Positions 6,237 to 15,659 of a stretch of DNA of 31,442 nt are shown one piece after another. The position numbers and the translations under genes were made by a program. How positions within the stretch are numbered: the stretch's first letter is position 1; each line of letters opens with the position of its first letter. The stretch comes from Bacteroidales bacterium (lineage in GTDB: Bacteria; Bacteroidota; Bacteroidia; Bacteroidales; UBA932). Under the pieces are notes generated by a model that had not been told where the DNA came from, made no database searches, and worked only from the letters and a program-made list of their open reading frames with translations. Where the stretch lies: positions 1 to 31,442 of the forward strand of contig JAFXPV010000110.1 in the NCBI GenBank assembly GCA_017527625.1. The letters are read 5' to 3'.

Positions 6237-7349
6237 CTAGCCGATGACCCACTTGCTGCCGGGAATCAAGGAGATAAGTTTGGCGGTAATGGCGCAGCAG
6301 AGGTAGGTCAGGATGGCGATGATCGGGATGGCGGCCCAGATGGGAACGGCCGGGTTGGCTGTGTCGCTGCCGATGACCAGCATAGAGATCGGGATGAGGT
6401 AGAGCATATGCATCAGGTACATACCGTAAGAGCGCTTGGCGACGCCGGTGACTAGGGCAGGAGCCTTCTGCTGGCGGATGCACGAGAACACGAGGAACAG
6501 TCCGAAGGTCGAGAGGACCAGGTTCGGCATACAGAATTCCCAGGCCCATTCAACGTCGGGGGTCGGCATCGGCACGCCCGGGACACCCTTCATCCAGAAG
6601 GACCAGAAGGTGAATGCGGAGCCAACCAGGAAGCAGGTCCAGCCGACTCGGAGTTTGCGGGAGCGGCTCCAGTCGAGGTGGACACGGATATAATGCGCCA
6701 TCACCAGATAGCCCAGATAGCCGGAAACGTACCACAGGGCGGTGAAGCCGTTCCAGAAGCATTCGCCCCAGAGCTCTTTGGTGATGAAGCGGTGGATCCA
6801 GGGAATGAAAGTGGACAGCACGAACAGCGCAAGGAAGACTCTCTCCTCTTTGGCGCTGGCTTTCTCCAGCCACGGTGACACCACGGGGATGATGAGGTAC
6901 AGGCCGATGAGGGGATACATAAACCAGAGGTGCCCGCCGGTGGACGGGAAATTGAAGGGGATCATCTTCAGCTCTTGCAGACCCTGGTCCCAGCCCATCC
7001 AGCCGAAAAGCGGCGGCAGGATGCAGTAGAGTACCATAAAAAACAGCATCGGCGGCAGGATGCGGGTGAAGCGGCGCTTGTAGAAGCCGGTCATTGTCTG
7101 GCCGCTCTTCATCGGGACGAGCAGGAAGGCCGAGACGATCATAAAGAGCGGCACGCAGGTACGGGCCACGAAGCCGTCATAGAACGCCACCCAGAAGCGG
7201 GCAGCCTCATTGGGAACGAGCGACATATCGGTGGCCAGCCCGAAGCCGCCTCCGCCGTAGAAGCATTCGCTGGAATGCACCAGCATCACAAGGAAACAGG
7301 AAATCACGCGGATGTAATCGAGAAAGACGATGCGGTTAGAGTCTTGCAT
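6237..7349 (-). CDS. Membrane acyltransferase, acyltransferase-3 family
   Basis: This 370-residue integral membrane protein begins VFLDYIRVISCFLVMLVHSS, the classic acyltransferase-3 start with the catalytic-type His at about 25, and has some ten hydrophobic helices. The family transfers acyl (often acetyl) groups across the membrane onto exported glycans such as O-antigen or exopolysaccharide. The substrate cannot be told from sequence. It starts 64 bp after the symporter stop on the same strand and may be the last gene of the lepA-thyA-folA-symporter series, although nothing in their functions links them. A weak -7-like TAACTTAG (7369-7376, minus) upstream could give it its own promoter. 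Confidence 0.87.
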   Translation of the reverse strand: MQDSNRIVFLDYIRVISCFLVMLVHSSECFYGGGGFGLATDMSLVPNEAARFWVAFYDGFVARTCVPLFMIVSAFLLVPMKSGQTMTGFYKRRFTRILPPMLFFMVLYCILPPLFGWMGWDQGLQELKMIPFNFPSTGGHLWFMYPLIGLYLIIPVVSPWLEKASAKEERVFLALFVLSTFIPWIHRFITKELWGECFWNGFTALWYVSGYLGYLVMAHYIRVHLDWSRSRKLRVGWTCFLVGSAFTFWSFWMKGVPGVPMPTPDVEWAWEFCMPNLVLSTFGLFLVFSCIRQQKAPALVTGVAKRSYGMYLMHMLYLIPISMLVIGSDTANPAVPIWAAIPIIAILTYLCCAITAKLISLIPGSKWVIG

Positions 7350-7413
7350 AGCATTGGATTAATTATCGCTAAGTTACAAAATCCCGCGACAATCCCCAGC
7401 CTACCGCCCGGCC

Positions 7414-8784
7414 TTACCCGAGCAGTCCGGCGACGAGGATGCCGATGATGACGACGGGAGCGGCCCAGCGGATAATGAAGTAGAAGGTCTTGAAGAGGCC
7501 CGCCGGGATAGGATGGAGGCCGCCGCTGCTGACCTCGTCCAGAATGTCGGCGCGGCTGAGCTTATGACCGACGAAGAGCACTGCCAGCAGCGCGCCGAAG
7601 GTCATCAGCACATTCGACGACACGTAATCGAAGAGATCGAAGACGTTCAGTGTGAACAGCTTGACGTGGCTGAGCGGGCCTTGCGACAGGGAGCAGAGCA
7701 CTGCGAGCACCACGAAGACAGACATCGAAACCGCGACTGCAGCCGCCCTGCGCATCTTGCACTCCTCGATGAGGAAGGCGATGACGACTTCCAGCAGGGA
7801 AATCGCGGAAGTCAGCGCCGCCAGGAAGAGCGACACGAAGAACAGGATCGCAGCGATGCCGCCGGCGGGCAGCTCAGCGAAGATGGCCGGCAGGGTGATG
7901 AAGACCAGGCCGGGACCCTGCCCGGGACTGATGCCGTAGGCGAATACGGCCGGCATTATGGCGCAGCCCGCAATCAGGGCGAAAAGCGTGTCGAGAAATG
8001 TGGTCTTGGCGCCGCACGAAAAGATGTTCTCGCTGCGGGGCACGTACGAAGCATAGGTAAGGATGGTGCCGCATCCCAGCGACAGCGAGAAGAACGCCTG
8101 TCCGAGCGCAGCAATGGCCGATGAAGCCGTGAACTTCGAAAAGTCGGGTTTGAAGAGGTATCTGACGCCTTCCCCGGCCCCGGGCAGGGTCATAGAGCGC
8201 ACCGCGAGGATCACCATCAGCACGAAGAGCACCGGCATAAGCGTCTTGGTGAATTTCTCGATGCCGTTCTTGACGCCCGCGACGATTATCACACCGGTGC
8301 ACAGCAGGAACGCGAGGGTGTACAGGATCGGCGGCCAGGTGCCGGTGACGAACGTATTGAAGGTGCTTTCCGGCTGGATGCCGCCCCCTGAGGTGAAGCG
8401 CAGGCCGAAGGACATCAGCATATAGCGGATGCTCCAGCCGCCGACCACGCTGTAGAACGACAGGATGAAGGCTGCCGCAAGCACGCTGAGCAGGCCTGCC
8501 ACCTTCCAGCCATTGTTTCCTCCCAGCTTCTTGTAGGCTCCGAAAGCATTGGCCTGGCTGCGGCGGCCGATGATGAATTCGCACGCCATAATGGGCATAC
8601 AGATGAACACCACGCAGACCAGATAGACGATGATGAAGGCCGCGCCGCCGTTCTCTCCCACGAGGTAGGGAAAGCGCCAGAGATTGCCGAGGCCCACTGC
8701 TGAGCCTGTCATAGCCAGGAGGATACCGAGGCTGCTGGCGAACGAATCGCGATTTGCGGAACTCTTGGACTGCTGGCTACTCAT
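7414..8784 (-). CDS. Sodium-dependent transporter, NSS family
   Basis: The first helix, TGSAVGLGNLWRFPYLVGEN, is the neurotransmitter:sodium symporter signature that forms the sodium and substrate sites. A further ten or so helices cover 456 residues, matching bacterial NSS proteins such as LeuT and MhsT. It should import an amino acid with sodium across the inner membrane; the substrate is unknown. I chose ATG 8784 (MSSQQSK), giving an 8-bp overlap with folA. An ATG 33 bp upstream (8817) would add eleven polar residues and overlap folA by 41 bp, so it is less likely. The overlap suggests co-transcription with folA. Confidence 0.9.
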   Translation of the reverse strand: MSSQQSKSSANRDSFASSLGILLAMTGSAVGLGNLWRFPYLVGENGGAAFIIVYLVCVVFICMPIMACEFIIGRRSQANAFGAYKKLGGNNGWKVAGLLSVLAAAFILSFYSVVGGWSIRYMLMSFGLRFTSGGGIQPESTFNTFVTGTWPPILYTLAFLLCTGVIIVAGVKNGIEKFTKTLMPVLFVLMVILAVRSMTLPGAGEGVRYLFKPDFSKFTASSAIAALGQAFFSLSLGCGTILTYASYVPRSENIFSCGAKTTFLDTLFALIAGCAIMPAVFAYGISPGQGPGLVFITLPAIFAELPAGGIAAILFFVSLFLAALTSAISLLEVVIAFLIEECKMRRAAAVAVSMSVFVVLAVLCSLSQGPLSHVKLFTLNVFDLFDYVSSNVLMTFGALLAVLFVGHKLSRADILDEVSSGGLHPIPAGLFKTFYFIIRWAAPVVIIGILVAGLLG

Positions 8785-9307
8785 CGTTGCTTCTTCTGAC
8801 GTAGGTGCGGAACTCATACTTCAAGCCGCTGCGAGGGTCCTCGGTGGTGTTCGACCGCTCGGCGAGCTCCCATACTTCGGGATCGATGGCCGGGAAGAAA
8901 GTGTCGGCGTCGGGGACCACAGTGTGGACGTGCGTCACATAGAGCCGGTCCGCCACATCGATCGCCTGCCGGTAGATCATTCCCCCTCCCATAACGAAAA
9001 TCTCGGAATCCTCAGCGACCTCGAACGCCCTCTCCAGTGAATCCACTGCGACGGCCTGAGAATCCCCGGCACTCTCCCATTCCGCAACCAGCCGTGCGCT
9101 GACCACTATGTTCTGGCGGCCCGGGAGGGGCTTGCTGCCGATGGACTCCCAAGTGCGGCGGCCCATAACCAGGCTGTGCCCCATCGTCGTAGCCTTGAAA
9201 AACTTCATATCGGCAGAGATGTGCCAGGGCATATCGCCGTCGCGGCCGATAGCCCAGTCGTCAGCGACTGCCACAATTATATTGATGGTGGGTTCTGAAG
9301 TCTTCAT
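8777..9307 (-). CDS. folA: Dihydrofolate reductase
   Basis: This 176-residue enzyme reduces dihydrofolate to tetrahydrofolate with NADPH in the cytoplasm. Family motifs are clear: IVAVADDWAIGRDGDMPWHI at the N-terminus, the catalytic acid in ISADMKFFK (Asp33), MGRRTWESIG with LPGRQNIVVS, and the NADPH loop FVMGGGMIY. It lies 21 bp behind the true end of the thyA reading frame. The pairing is functional: ThyA produces dihydrofolate and FolA recycles it. Since ThyA here is interrupted, the fate of this pair is worth noting. folA itself shows no defect. Confidence 0.95.
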   Translation of the reverse strand: MKTSEPTINIIVAVADDWAIGRDGDMPWHISADMKFFKATTMGHSLVMGRRTWESIGSKPLPGRQNIVVSARLVAEWESAGDSQAVAVDSLERAFEVAEDSEIFVMGGGMIYRQAIDVADRLYVTHVHTVVPDADTFFPAIDPEVWELAERSNTTEDPRSGLKYEFRTYVRRSNDE

Positions 9308-9328
9308 CCCTGAAATCTTCTTGATATA

Positions 9329-9478
9329 CTACACAGCCACCGGCGCCTTGATGGCCGGCCAGGGATCATAGCCCTCCAGCTGGAAGTCTTCGTAGCGGAA
9401 ACTGAATATGTCTTTGACGTCCGGATTGATCTTCATCACCGGCAGCGGCCTCGGAGTGCGGCTCAGCTGCAGGTCCAC
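9329..9478 (-). pseudogene. Detached C-terminal coding segment of thyA
   Basis: Directly after the TAA at 9479-9481 the same frame continues for 49 codons to TAG 9329-9331. It reads [19 protein letters not shown]... and ends KAPVAV, a fully conserved thymidylate synthase C-terminus. With the premature stop counted as one residue, the total is 264 residues, exactly the length of E. coli ThyA. The first codon after the stop is GTG, so reinitiation is conceivable. No frameshift is present and the segment shows no decay, so the stop is recent, a sequencing error or read through. Confidence 0.85.
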
Positions 9479-10123
9479 TTACTCGAAATGGTTGCGGTAG
9501 ATATGCACGTCGCCGAAACTGTGCACGAAATCGCCGGGCTCATAACCGCAGCACTGAGCGACCATCTGTGTCAGCAGGGCGTACGAAGCGATGTTGAACG
9601 GCACGCCGAGGAAGACGTCGGCACTGCGCTGGTATAGCTGGCAGCTGAGACGGCCTTCGGCTACATAGAACTGGAAGAGCGTGTGGCAGGGCGGCAGGGC
9701 CATCTTGTCCACCTCAGCCACATTCCACGCCGAGATGATGTGCCTGCGCGAATCCGGATTTTTCTTGAGCTGCTCCATCAGGTTCGCCAGCTGGTCGATA
9801 TGCCCTCCGTCGGGGGTGGGCCAGCTGCGCCACTGGTGGCCGTAGACAGGCCCCAGCTCGCCGTTCTCATCGGCCCATTCGTCCCATATCGTGACTTTGT
9901 TGTCGTTGAGGTACTTGATGTTGGTGCTGCCGCTGATGAACCACAGCAGTTCGTAGATGATGGAGCGCAGATGCACCTTCTTGGTGGTCAGCAGCGGGAA
10001 TCCGTCCTGCAGGTGGAAGCGCATCTGGTAGCCGAACACGCTTTTGGTGCCGGTGCCGGTGCGGTCGTCCTTCATCACGCCGTTGTCCTTTATGTGCTGC
10101 AACAGATCCAGATATTGCTTCAT
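9479..10123 (-). CDS. thyA: Thymidylate synthase, truncated by an in-frame stop
   Basis: ThyA methylates dUMP to dTMP using methylene-tetrahydrofolate. Residues 1-214 are a normal ThyA: Arg21 in [13 protein letters not shown], the nucleophile Cys146 in [15 protein letters not shown] for dUMP phosphate binding, and the [11 protein letters not shown] motif with His207 and Tyr209. Codon 215, usually Gln (NHFEQVDLQL in relatives), is TAA. The missing 50 residues include the core R-P-R-P-L-P strand and the C-terminus that closes the active site, so the 214-residue product should be inactive. The gene starts 53 bp after lepA and is followed by folA. Either the cell has another dTMP source (for example ThyX), or the stop is an artefact or is suppressed. 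Confidence 0.88.
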   Translation of the reverse strand: MKQYLDLLQHIKDNGVMKDDRTGTGTKSVFGYQMRFHLQDGFPLLTTKKVHLRSIIYELLWFISGSTNIKYLNDNKVTIWDEWADENGELGPVYGHQWRSWPTPDGGHIDQLANLMEQLKKNPDSRRHIISAWNVAEVDKMALPPCHTLFQFYVAEGRLSCQLYQRSADVFLGVPFNIASYALLTQMVAQCCGYEPGDFVHSFGDVHIYRNHFE

Positions 10124-10176
10124 CGTGAATACTTATCCGTTTATAATTGATTACAAATGTTTCTAAGCGCTTGACC

Positions 10177-11961
<1,785 letters not shown>

Positions 11962-11969
11962 ACTGTGTG

Positions 11970-11977
11970 CAAAGATA
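11970..11977 (-). promoter_or_regulatory. -7 promoter box for lepA
   Basis: Minus strand TATCTTTG is a perfect match to TAnnTTTG, ending 8 nt before the lepA ATG. No clear -33 TTTG at standard spacing. The transcript would be almost leaderless. Confidence 0.6.
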
Positions 11978-11993
11978 ATTAATCAAAAAGAGT

Positions 11994-12001
11994 TATTTTT
12001 G
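11994..12001 (+). promoter_or_regulatory. -7 promoter box for transketolase
   Basis: TATTTTTG matches TAnnTTTG and lies 45 nt before the transketolase ATG at 12047. It is divergent from and only 16 bp away from the lepA box, so the two promoters are back to back. Confidence 0.5.
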
Positions 12002-12046
12002 TAGATACGCTAAAATCATTTGCAATTTTCAAAACATCAACTGAAT

Positions 12047-14062
12047 ATGAACGACATCAAGATTATGAACAGAGCTGCCGACAATATCCGTATTCTGGCG
12101 GCTTCTATGGTTGAAAAGGCCAAATCGGGACACCCCGGCGGAGCTATGGGCGGCGCTGATTTCATCAACGTGCTCTTCAGCGAGTTCCTGGAGTATGACC
12201 CCCGCAATATGAAATTTGAGGGACGCGACCGTTTCTTCCTCGATCCGGGCCATATGGCTCCGATGCTTTATTCACAGCTCGCCCTCACCGGCAAGTTCAG
12301 TATGGAAGAGCTGGCGACCCTGCGTCAGTGGGGCTCACCGGTCACCGGCCACCCCGAACTTGATGTAGTTCGCGGCATTGAGAACACTTCCGGCCCGCTC
12401 GGCCAGGGACACGTTTTCGCTGTCGGCGCAGCCATCGCAGAGAAACACCTCGCTGCCGTCCTCGGCGAAGTGGTTATGAACCACAAGATCTACGCTTACA
12501 TCTCTGACGGCGGCATCCAGGAGGAGATCAGCCAGGGCGCAGGCCGCATCGCCGGCACGCTGGGCCTTGACAACCTCATTATGTTCTACGACTCCAACGA
12601 CATCCAGCTTTCTACCGAGACCAAGGTGGTTACGACTGAGGACACTGCAGCCAAATACCGCGCCTGGGGCTGGAACGTATATGAAATCAACGGCAACTGC
12701 GTGGACCAGATCCGCGGCGCGCTGACTATGGCTCAGAACCCGAACGGCAAGCCGACCCTCATCATCGGCAAGTGCATTATGGGCAAGGGTGCCCTGAAGG
12801 CCGACGGCAGCAGCTACGAGCGCAACTGCAAGACCCACGGTGCTCCTCTGGGCGGCGACGCTTATGTCAACACCATCAAGGCTCTGGGCGGAGACCCCGA
12901 GAATCCTTTCCAGATCTTCCCCGAGGTCAAGAAGCTCTATGCCGACCGTGCAAAACAGCTCCGCAAGATTATGGACGCCAAATATGCCCGCAAGGCAGAA
13001 TGGGCGAAGGCCAATCCCGAGAAGGCCGCCCTGCTCAAAGAGTGGTTCAGCGGCAAGGCCCCTGTCATCGACTGGAGCAAGGTTGCCCAGAAACCCGACG
13101 ACGCTACCCGCAACGCTTCTGCAGCAGTTCTCAGCCAGCTGGCACAGCAGGTTCCCAATATGATCTGCGCAAGCGCCGACCTGAGCAACTCCGACAAGAC
13201 CGACGGCTTCCTGAAATATACTACCAATATGGTGAAGGGCGACTTCAGCGGTGCGTTCTTCCAGGCAGGTGTGGCTGAGCTCACGATGGCTTGCTGCTGC
13301 ATCGGTATGGCCCTCCACGGCGGTGTCATCCCGGCTTGCGGTACCTTCTTCGTATTCTCAGACTATATGAAACCCGCAGTCCGTATGGCTGCCCTGATGG
13401 AAGTTCCCGTGAAGTTCATCTGGACCCACGATGCATTCCGCGTAGGAGAAGACGGCCCGACCCACGAGCCTGTCGAGCAGGAGGCACAGATCCGCCTGAT
13501 GGAGAAACTCAAAACCCACAAGGGCAAGAACTCGATGCTCGTGCTCCGTCCCGCCGACAGCGACGAGACCACCCAGGCCTGGAAGCTCGCGATGGAGAAC
13601 ACCACTTCTCCGACCGGCCTCATCTTCAGCCGCCAGAACATTAAGACCCTCCCTGCCGGCAACGACTACAGCCAGGCAGCCAAGGGTGCCTACATCGTAG
13701 CCGGTTCAGATCCCGACTTCGACGTAATCCTCCTCGCTTCCGGTTCTGAGGTGTCAACCCTCGTGGCCGGTGCCGAACTCCTTCGCGCCGACGGCAGCAA
13801 GTGCCACATCGTGAGCGTGCCTTCTGAGGGACTGTTCCGCAGCCAGAGCAAGGCCTACCAGCGCAGCATCCTCCCGGGCAACAAGAAGAAATTCGGTATG
13901 ACCGCAGGTCTGCCCGTGACCCTCGAAGGTCTCGTAGGCGCCGGCGGAAAAGTCTGGGGCCTGAGCTCATTCGGCTTCTCAGCTCCCTACAAAGTCCTCG
14001 ACGAGAAGCTCGGCTTCACCGCCGAAAACGTCTACAACCAGGTAAAGGCGATGCTGAAATAA
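12047..14062 (+). CDS. tkt: Transketolase
   Basis: This 671-residue thiamine-diphosphate enzyme transfers two-carbon units between ketose and aldose phosphates in the pentose phosphate pathway. Visible features are SGHPGGAMG near the N-terminus, GPLGQGHVFAVGAAIAEKH, the thiamine pyrophosphate/magnesium region SDGGIQEEISQG followed by FYDSNDIQL, the pyrimidine domain (AGVAELTMACCCIGMALHGG, THDAFRVGEDGPTHEPVEQ) and the C-terminal domain. I prefer ATG 12047 (MNDIKIMNRAADNIRI), which matches Bacteroidales homologues; ATG 12020 would add nine residues without family support. It is a single-gene unit between a TAnnTTTG promoter and a strong terminator. Confidence 0.96.
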   Translation: MNDIKIMNRAADNIRILAASMVEKAKSGHPGGAMGGADFINVLFSEFLEYDPRNMKFEGRDRFFLDPGHMAPMLYSQLALTGKFSMEELATLRQWGSPVTGHPELDVVRGIENTSGPLGQGHVFAVGAAIAEKHLAAVLGEVVMNHKIYAYISDGGIQEEISQGAGRIAGTLGLDNLIMFYDSNDIQLSTETKVVTTEDTAAKYRAWGWNVYEINGNCVDQIRGALTMAQNPNGKPTLIIGKCIMGKGALKADGSSYERNCKTHGAPLGGDAYVNTIKALGGDPENPFQIFPEVKKLYADRAKQLRKIMDAKYARKAEWAKANPEKAALLKEWFSGKAPVIDWSKVAQKPDDATRNASAAVLSQLAQQVPNMICASADLSNSDKTDGFLKYTTNMVKGDFSGAFFQAGVAELTMACCCIGMALHGGVIPACGTFFVFSDYMKPAVRMAALMEVPVKFIWTHDAFRVGEDGPTHEPVEQEAQIRLMEKLKTHKGKNSMLVLRPADSDETTQAWKLAMENTTSPTGLIFSRQNIKTLPAGNDYSQAAKGAYIVAGSDPDFDVILLASGSEVSTLVAGAELLRADGSKCHIVSVPSEGLFRSQSKAYQRSILPGNKKKFGMTAGLPVTLEGLVGAGGKVWGLSSFGFSAPYKVLDEKLGFTAENVYNQVKAMLK

Positions 14063-14080
14063 CCAAGCCGCCCCTGCTGA

Positions 14081-14118
14081 CAAAAAACCACCGGTTCCCC
14101 CCGAGCCGGTGGTTTTTT
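14081..14118 (+). terminator. Intrinsic terminator of transketolase (bidirectional)
   Basis: CAAAAAACCACCGG (14081-14094) pairs with CCGGTGGTTTTTT (14106-14118). The stem and the loop edges TTC/CGAG are the same as in the terminator at 5605-5643. It lies between two converging genes and can serve both, though it is over 100 bp from the end of the leftward one. Confidence 0.92.
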
Positions 14119-14138
14119 ATTTGCGCCCCGACCAACTT

Positions 14139-14168
14139 CTCAGCACCTATCCCCGGCTGAGAAAATGC
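14139..14168 (-). repeat. Short copy of the tail motif of repeat A
   Basis: On the minus strand this 30-bp stretch corresponds to the sequence at about 6007-6037: CTCAGCACCTATCCCC followed by a GAGAAAATGC-like end, with about three differences. It contains its own 6-bp hairpin, CTCAGC/GCTGAG. It lies between the transketolase terminator and the end of the kinase fusion; the rest of that 112-bp gap shows nothing. Confidence 0.6.
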
Positions 14169-14230
14169 ACTCCATCAGCTGCCATTTATCGGCGGAGCTG
14201 GCGTTGGCAGGGGCAATAACTGCGCTGGGG

Positions 14231-15460
14231 CTACATTCCGGGGCGGCGGATGGTGAGGCGGATGGCTTCGGGGTGTGCTGCAGCGAAAGATGCGGCGTAT
14301 TCTACGACGCAGGCGAGGTAGCCGCCTCCGCCGGCGCCGGGCATTTTCCACGCCAGCACGCCTGGCACGGCGCTATATTTCTTGATCACGTCCAGTATGC
14401 TTTCCACGGACTTTTTCCCCGGCTCGCCAGCCATATTGTCCGCGCTGGCCATCACGGGCTGCACCATCGCGGGGAAGATGGCGACCTGGGCGTCGAAGGA
14501 GGCGCGATAGGTGGCGGCGAATGCAGTCAGGTCGCGGGCCATAATGGCGTCCCAGCAGCTGGCGGCGGCCGTAGCCAGAGCCTGGACCTTTGCGGCGGTG
14601 ATGTCCTTGCCCTCGACGACTGAGCAACCGGGCCGGCGCGGCTCCATCGGAACCATCGCCAGGTGGTCCTCCAGCCACGAAAGCACAGCCTCGTCGGTGC
14701 AGACCTCGATCTTCTCAGGCCAAAAGCGTCCGTTGTAGTAGTGCCTGCACAGTCCCGGCACGCAGATTCCGATGGAGTCCTGGGCGCCGCTCATGATGCC
14801 GTCGGAGCGCTCGGGGTCGTTTTCGAAGCAGAATACCAGCTTGGCCAGCATCTCCGGGTCCATCGCAGGCAGCTGATACGGCCAGATCTTGCGGATCATA
14901 TTGCGGGTCGAGGTGGCCAGTCCGCAGCGCTCGCGGATTTCGAAGGTGGGCTCCAACGAAATGGTCAGCGCCCAGCCCGGAGCCATACAGGACACGTACG
15001 GCTGGTCGATCCAAGTGCCGGCGAGGTCCAGACGGGTCGGGATGCGGCAGGCGATCTGCTTCAGCGCCGTCGATGAGCGCGCTTCCAGCCCTGTGGAGGG
15101 CACGCGCTGCAGCACGACATATTCGATGCCGCGCTCGCGGCAGACACGCTCTTTCTCAGGCGAGCCGCCGTCCTCGTTCACCACAAGCACATCCGGCTTG
15201 ACGATGTCCAGGGTAGGGAGGAAGTCCAGCACTCCGCTGCCCGCATTGATGAACGCATCCTTGACATAGCGGATGCTCTTGACCATAAACAGGCGTTCCT
15301 GCTCGCTGTAGACGGTCTTGTGGTGCTTGTAGCCCAGAATTGTGGCGTCGCTGCCGATGCCGACGTAAAGGTCGCCGTACTCCGCAGCCTGGCGGAAAAA
15401 CTCCACGTGCCCGCTGTGCAGCAGGTCGTAACATCCTGAAACAAAGACTTTTTTGGCCAT
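14231..15460 (-). CDS. Nucleotidyltransferase-GHMP kinase fusion
   Basis: The 409-residue protein joins two domains. Residues 1 to about 130 are a cytidylyltransferase-like fold: KVFVSGCYDLLHSGHVEFF has the HxGH nucleotide motif, and GIGSDATILGYKH follows. Residues about 135-409 look like a GHMP kinase, with RIPTRLDLAGTW at its start, a SGAQDSIGI motif in the ATP/substrate region, and a C-terminal MPGAGGGGYLACV motif 3. Such a pair could phosphorylate and then activate a sugar, as separate HddA and HddC-type enzymes do for heptose; the actual sugar is unknown. I chose ATG 15460 (MAKKVFVSG); ATG 15487 or GTG 15511 would add arginine-rich residues without family support. It is a single leftward gene. 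Confidence 0.75.
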   Translation of the reverse strand: MAKKVFVSGCYDLLHSGHVEFFRQAAEYGDLYVGIGSDATILGYKHHKTVYSEQERLFMVKSIRYVKDAFINAGSGVLDFLPTLDIVKPDVLVVNEDGGSPEKERVCRERGIEYVVLQRVPSTGLEARSSTALKQIACRIPTRLDLAGTWIDQPYVSCMAPGWALTISLEPTFEIRERCGLATSTRNMIRKIWPYQLPAMDPEMLAKLVFCFENDPERSDGIMSGAQDSIGICVPGLCRHYYNGRFWPEKIEVCTDEAVLSWLEDHLAMVPMEPRRPGCSVVEGKDITAAKVQALATAAASCWDAIMARDLTAFAATYRASFDAQVAIFPAMVQPVMASADNMAGEPGKKSVESILDVIKKYSAVPGVLAWKMPGAGGGGYLACVVEYAASFAAAHPEAIRLTIRRPGM

Positions 15461-15659
15461 ATCCGACTCGCGTGCGCGAAAATGCATACCAAAATACTGA
15501 TTATTTTGCACAAACGCGAGGAAAAACGCTGGAAAAGTAGTATCTTAGAATGCCGGAAAGCGTCGTGGCCACGCGTTCGTCCCCAGCCGCAGCAGCTCAG
15601 GCCGGGGGGCACAAGCCGCGACGAACCTAAATGACGATAGCAAACAGAACAATATAAAT

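Noticed and set aside
9479..9481. Stop-codon reassignment as the explanation for TAA in thyA
   Set aside because: TAA ends other intact genes in the window, such as transketolase and both esterases, so it is a normal stop here.
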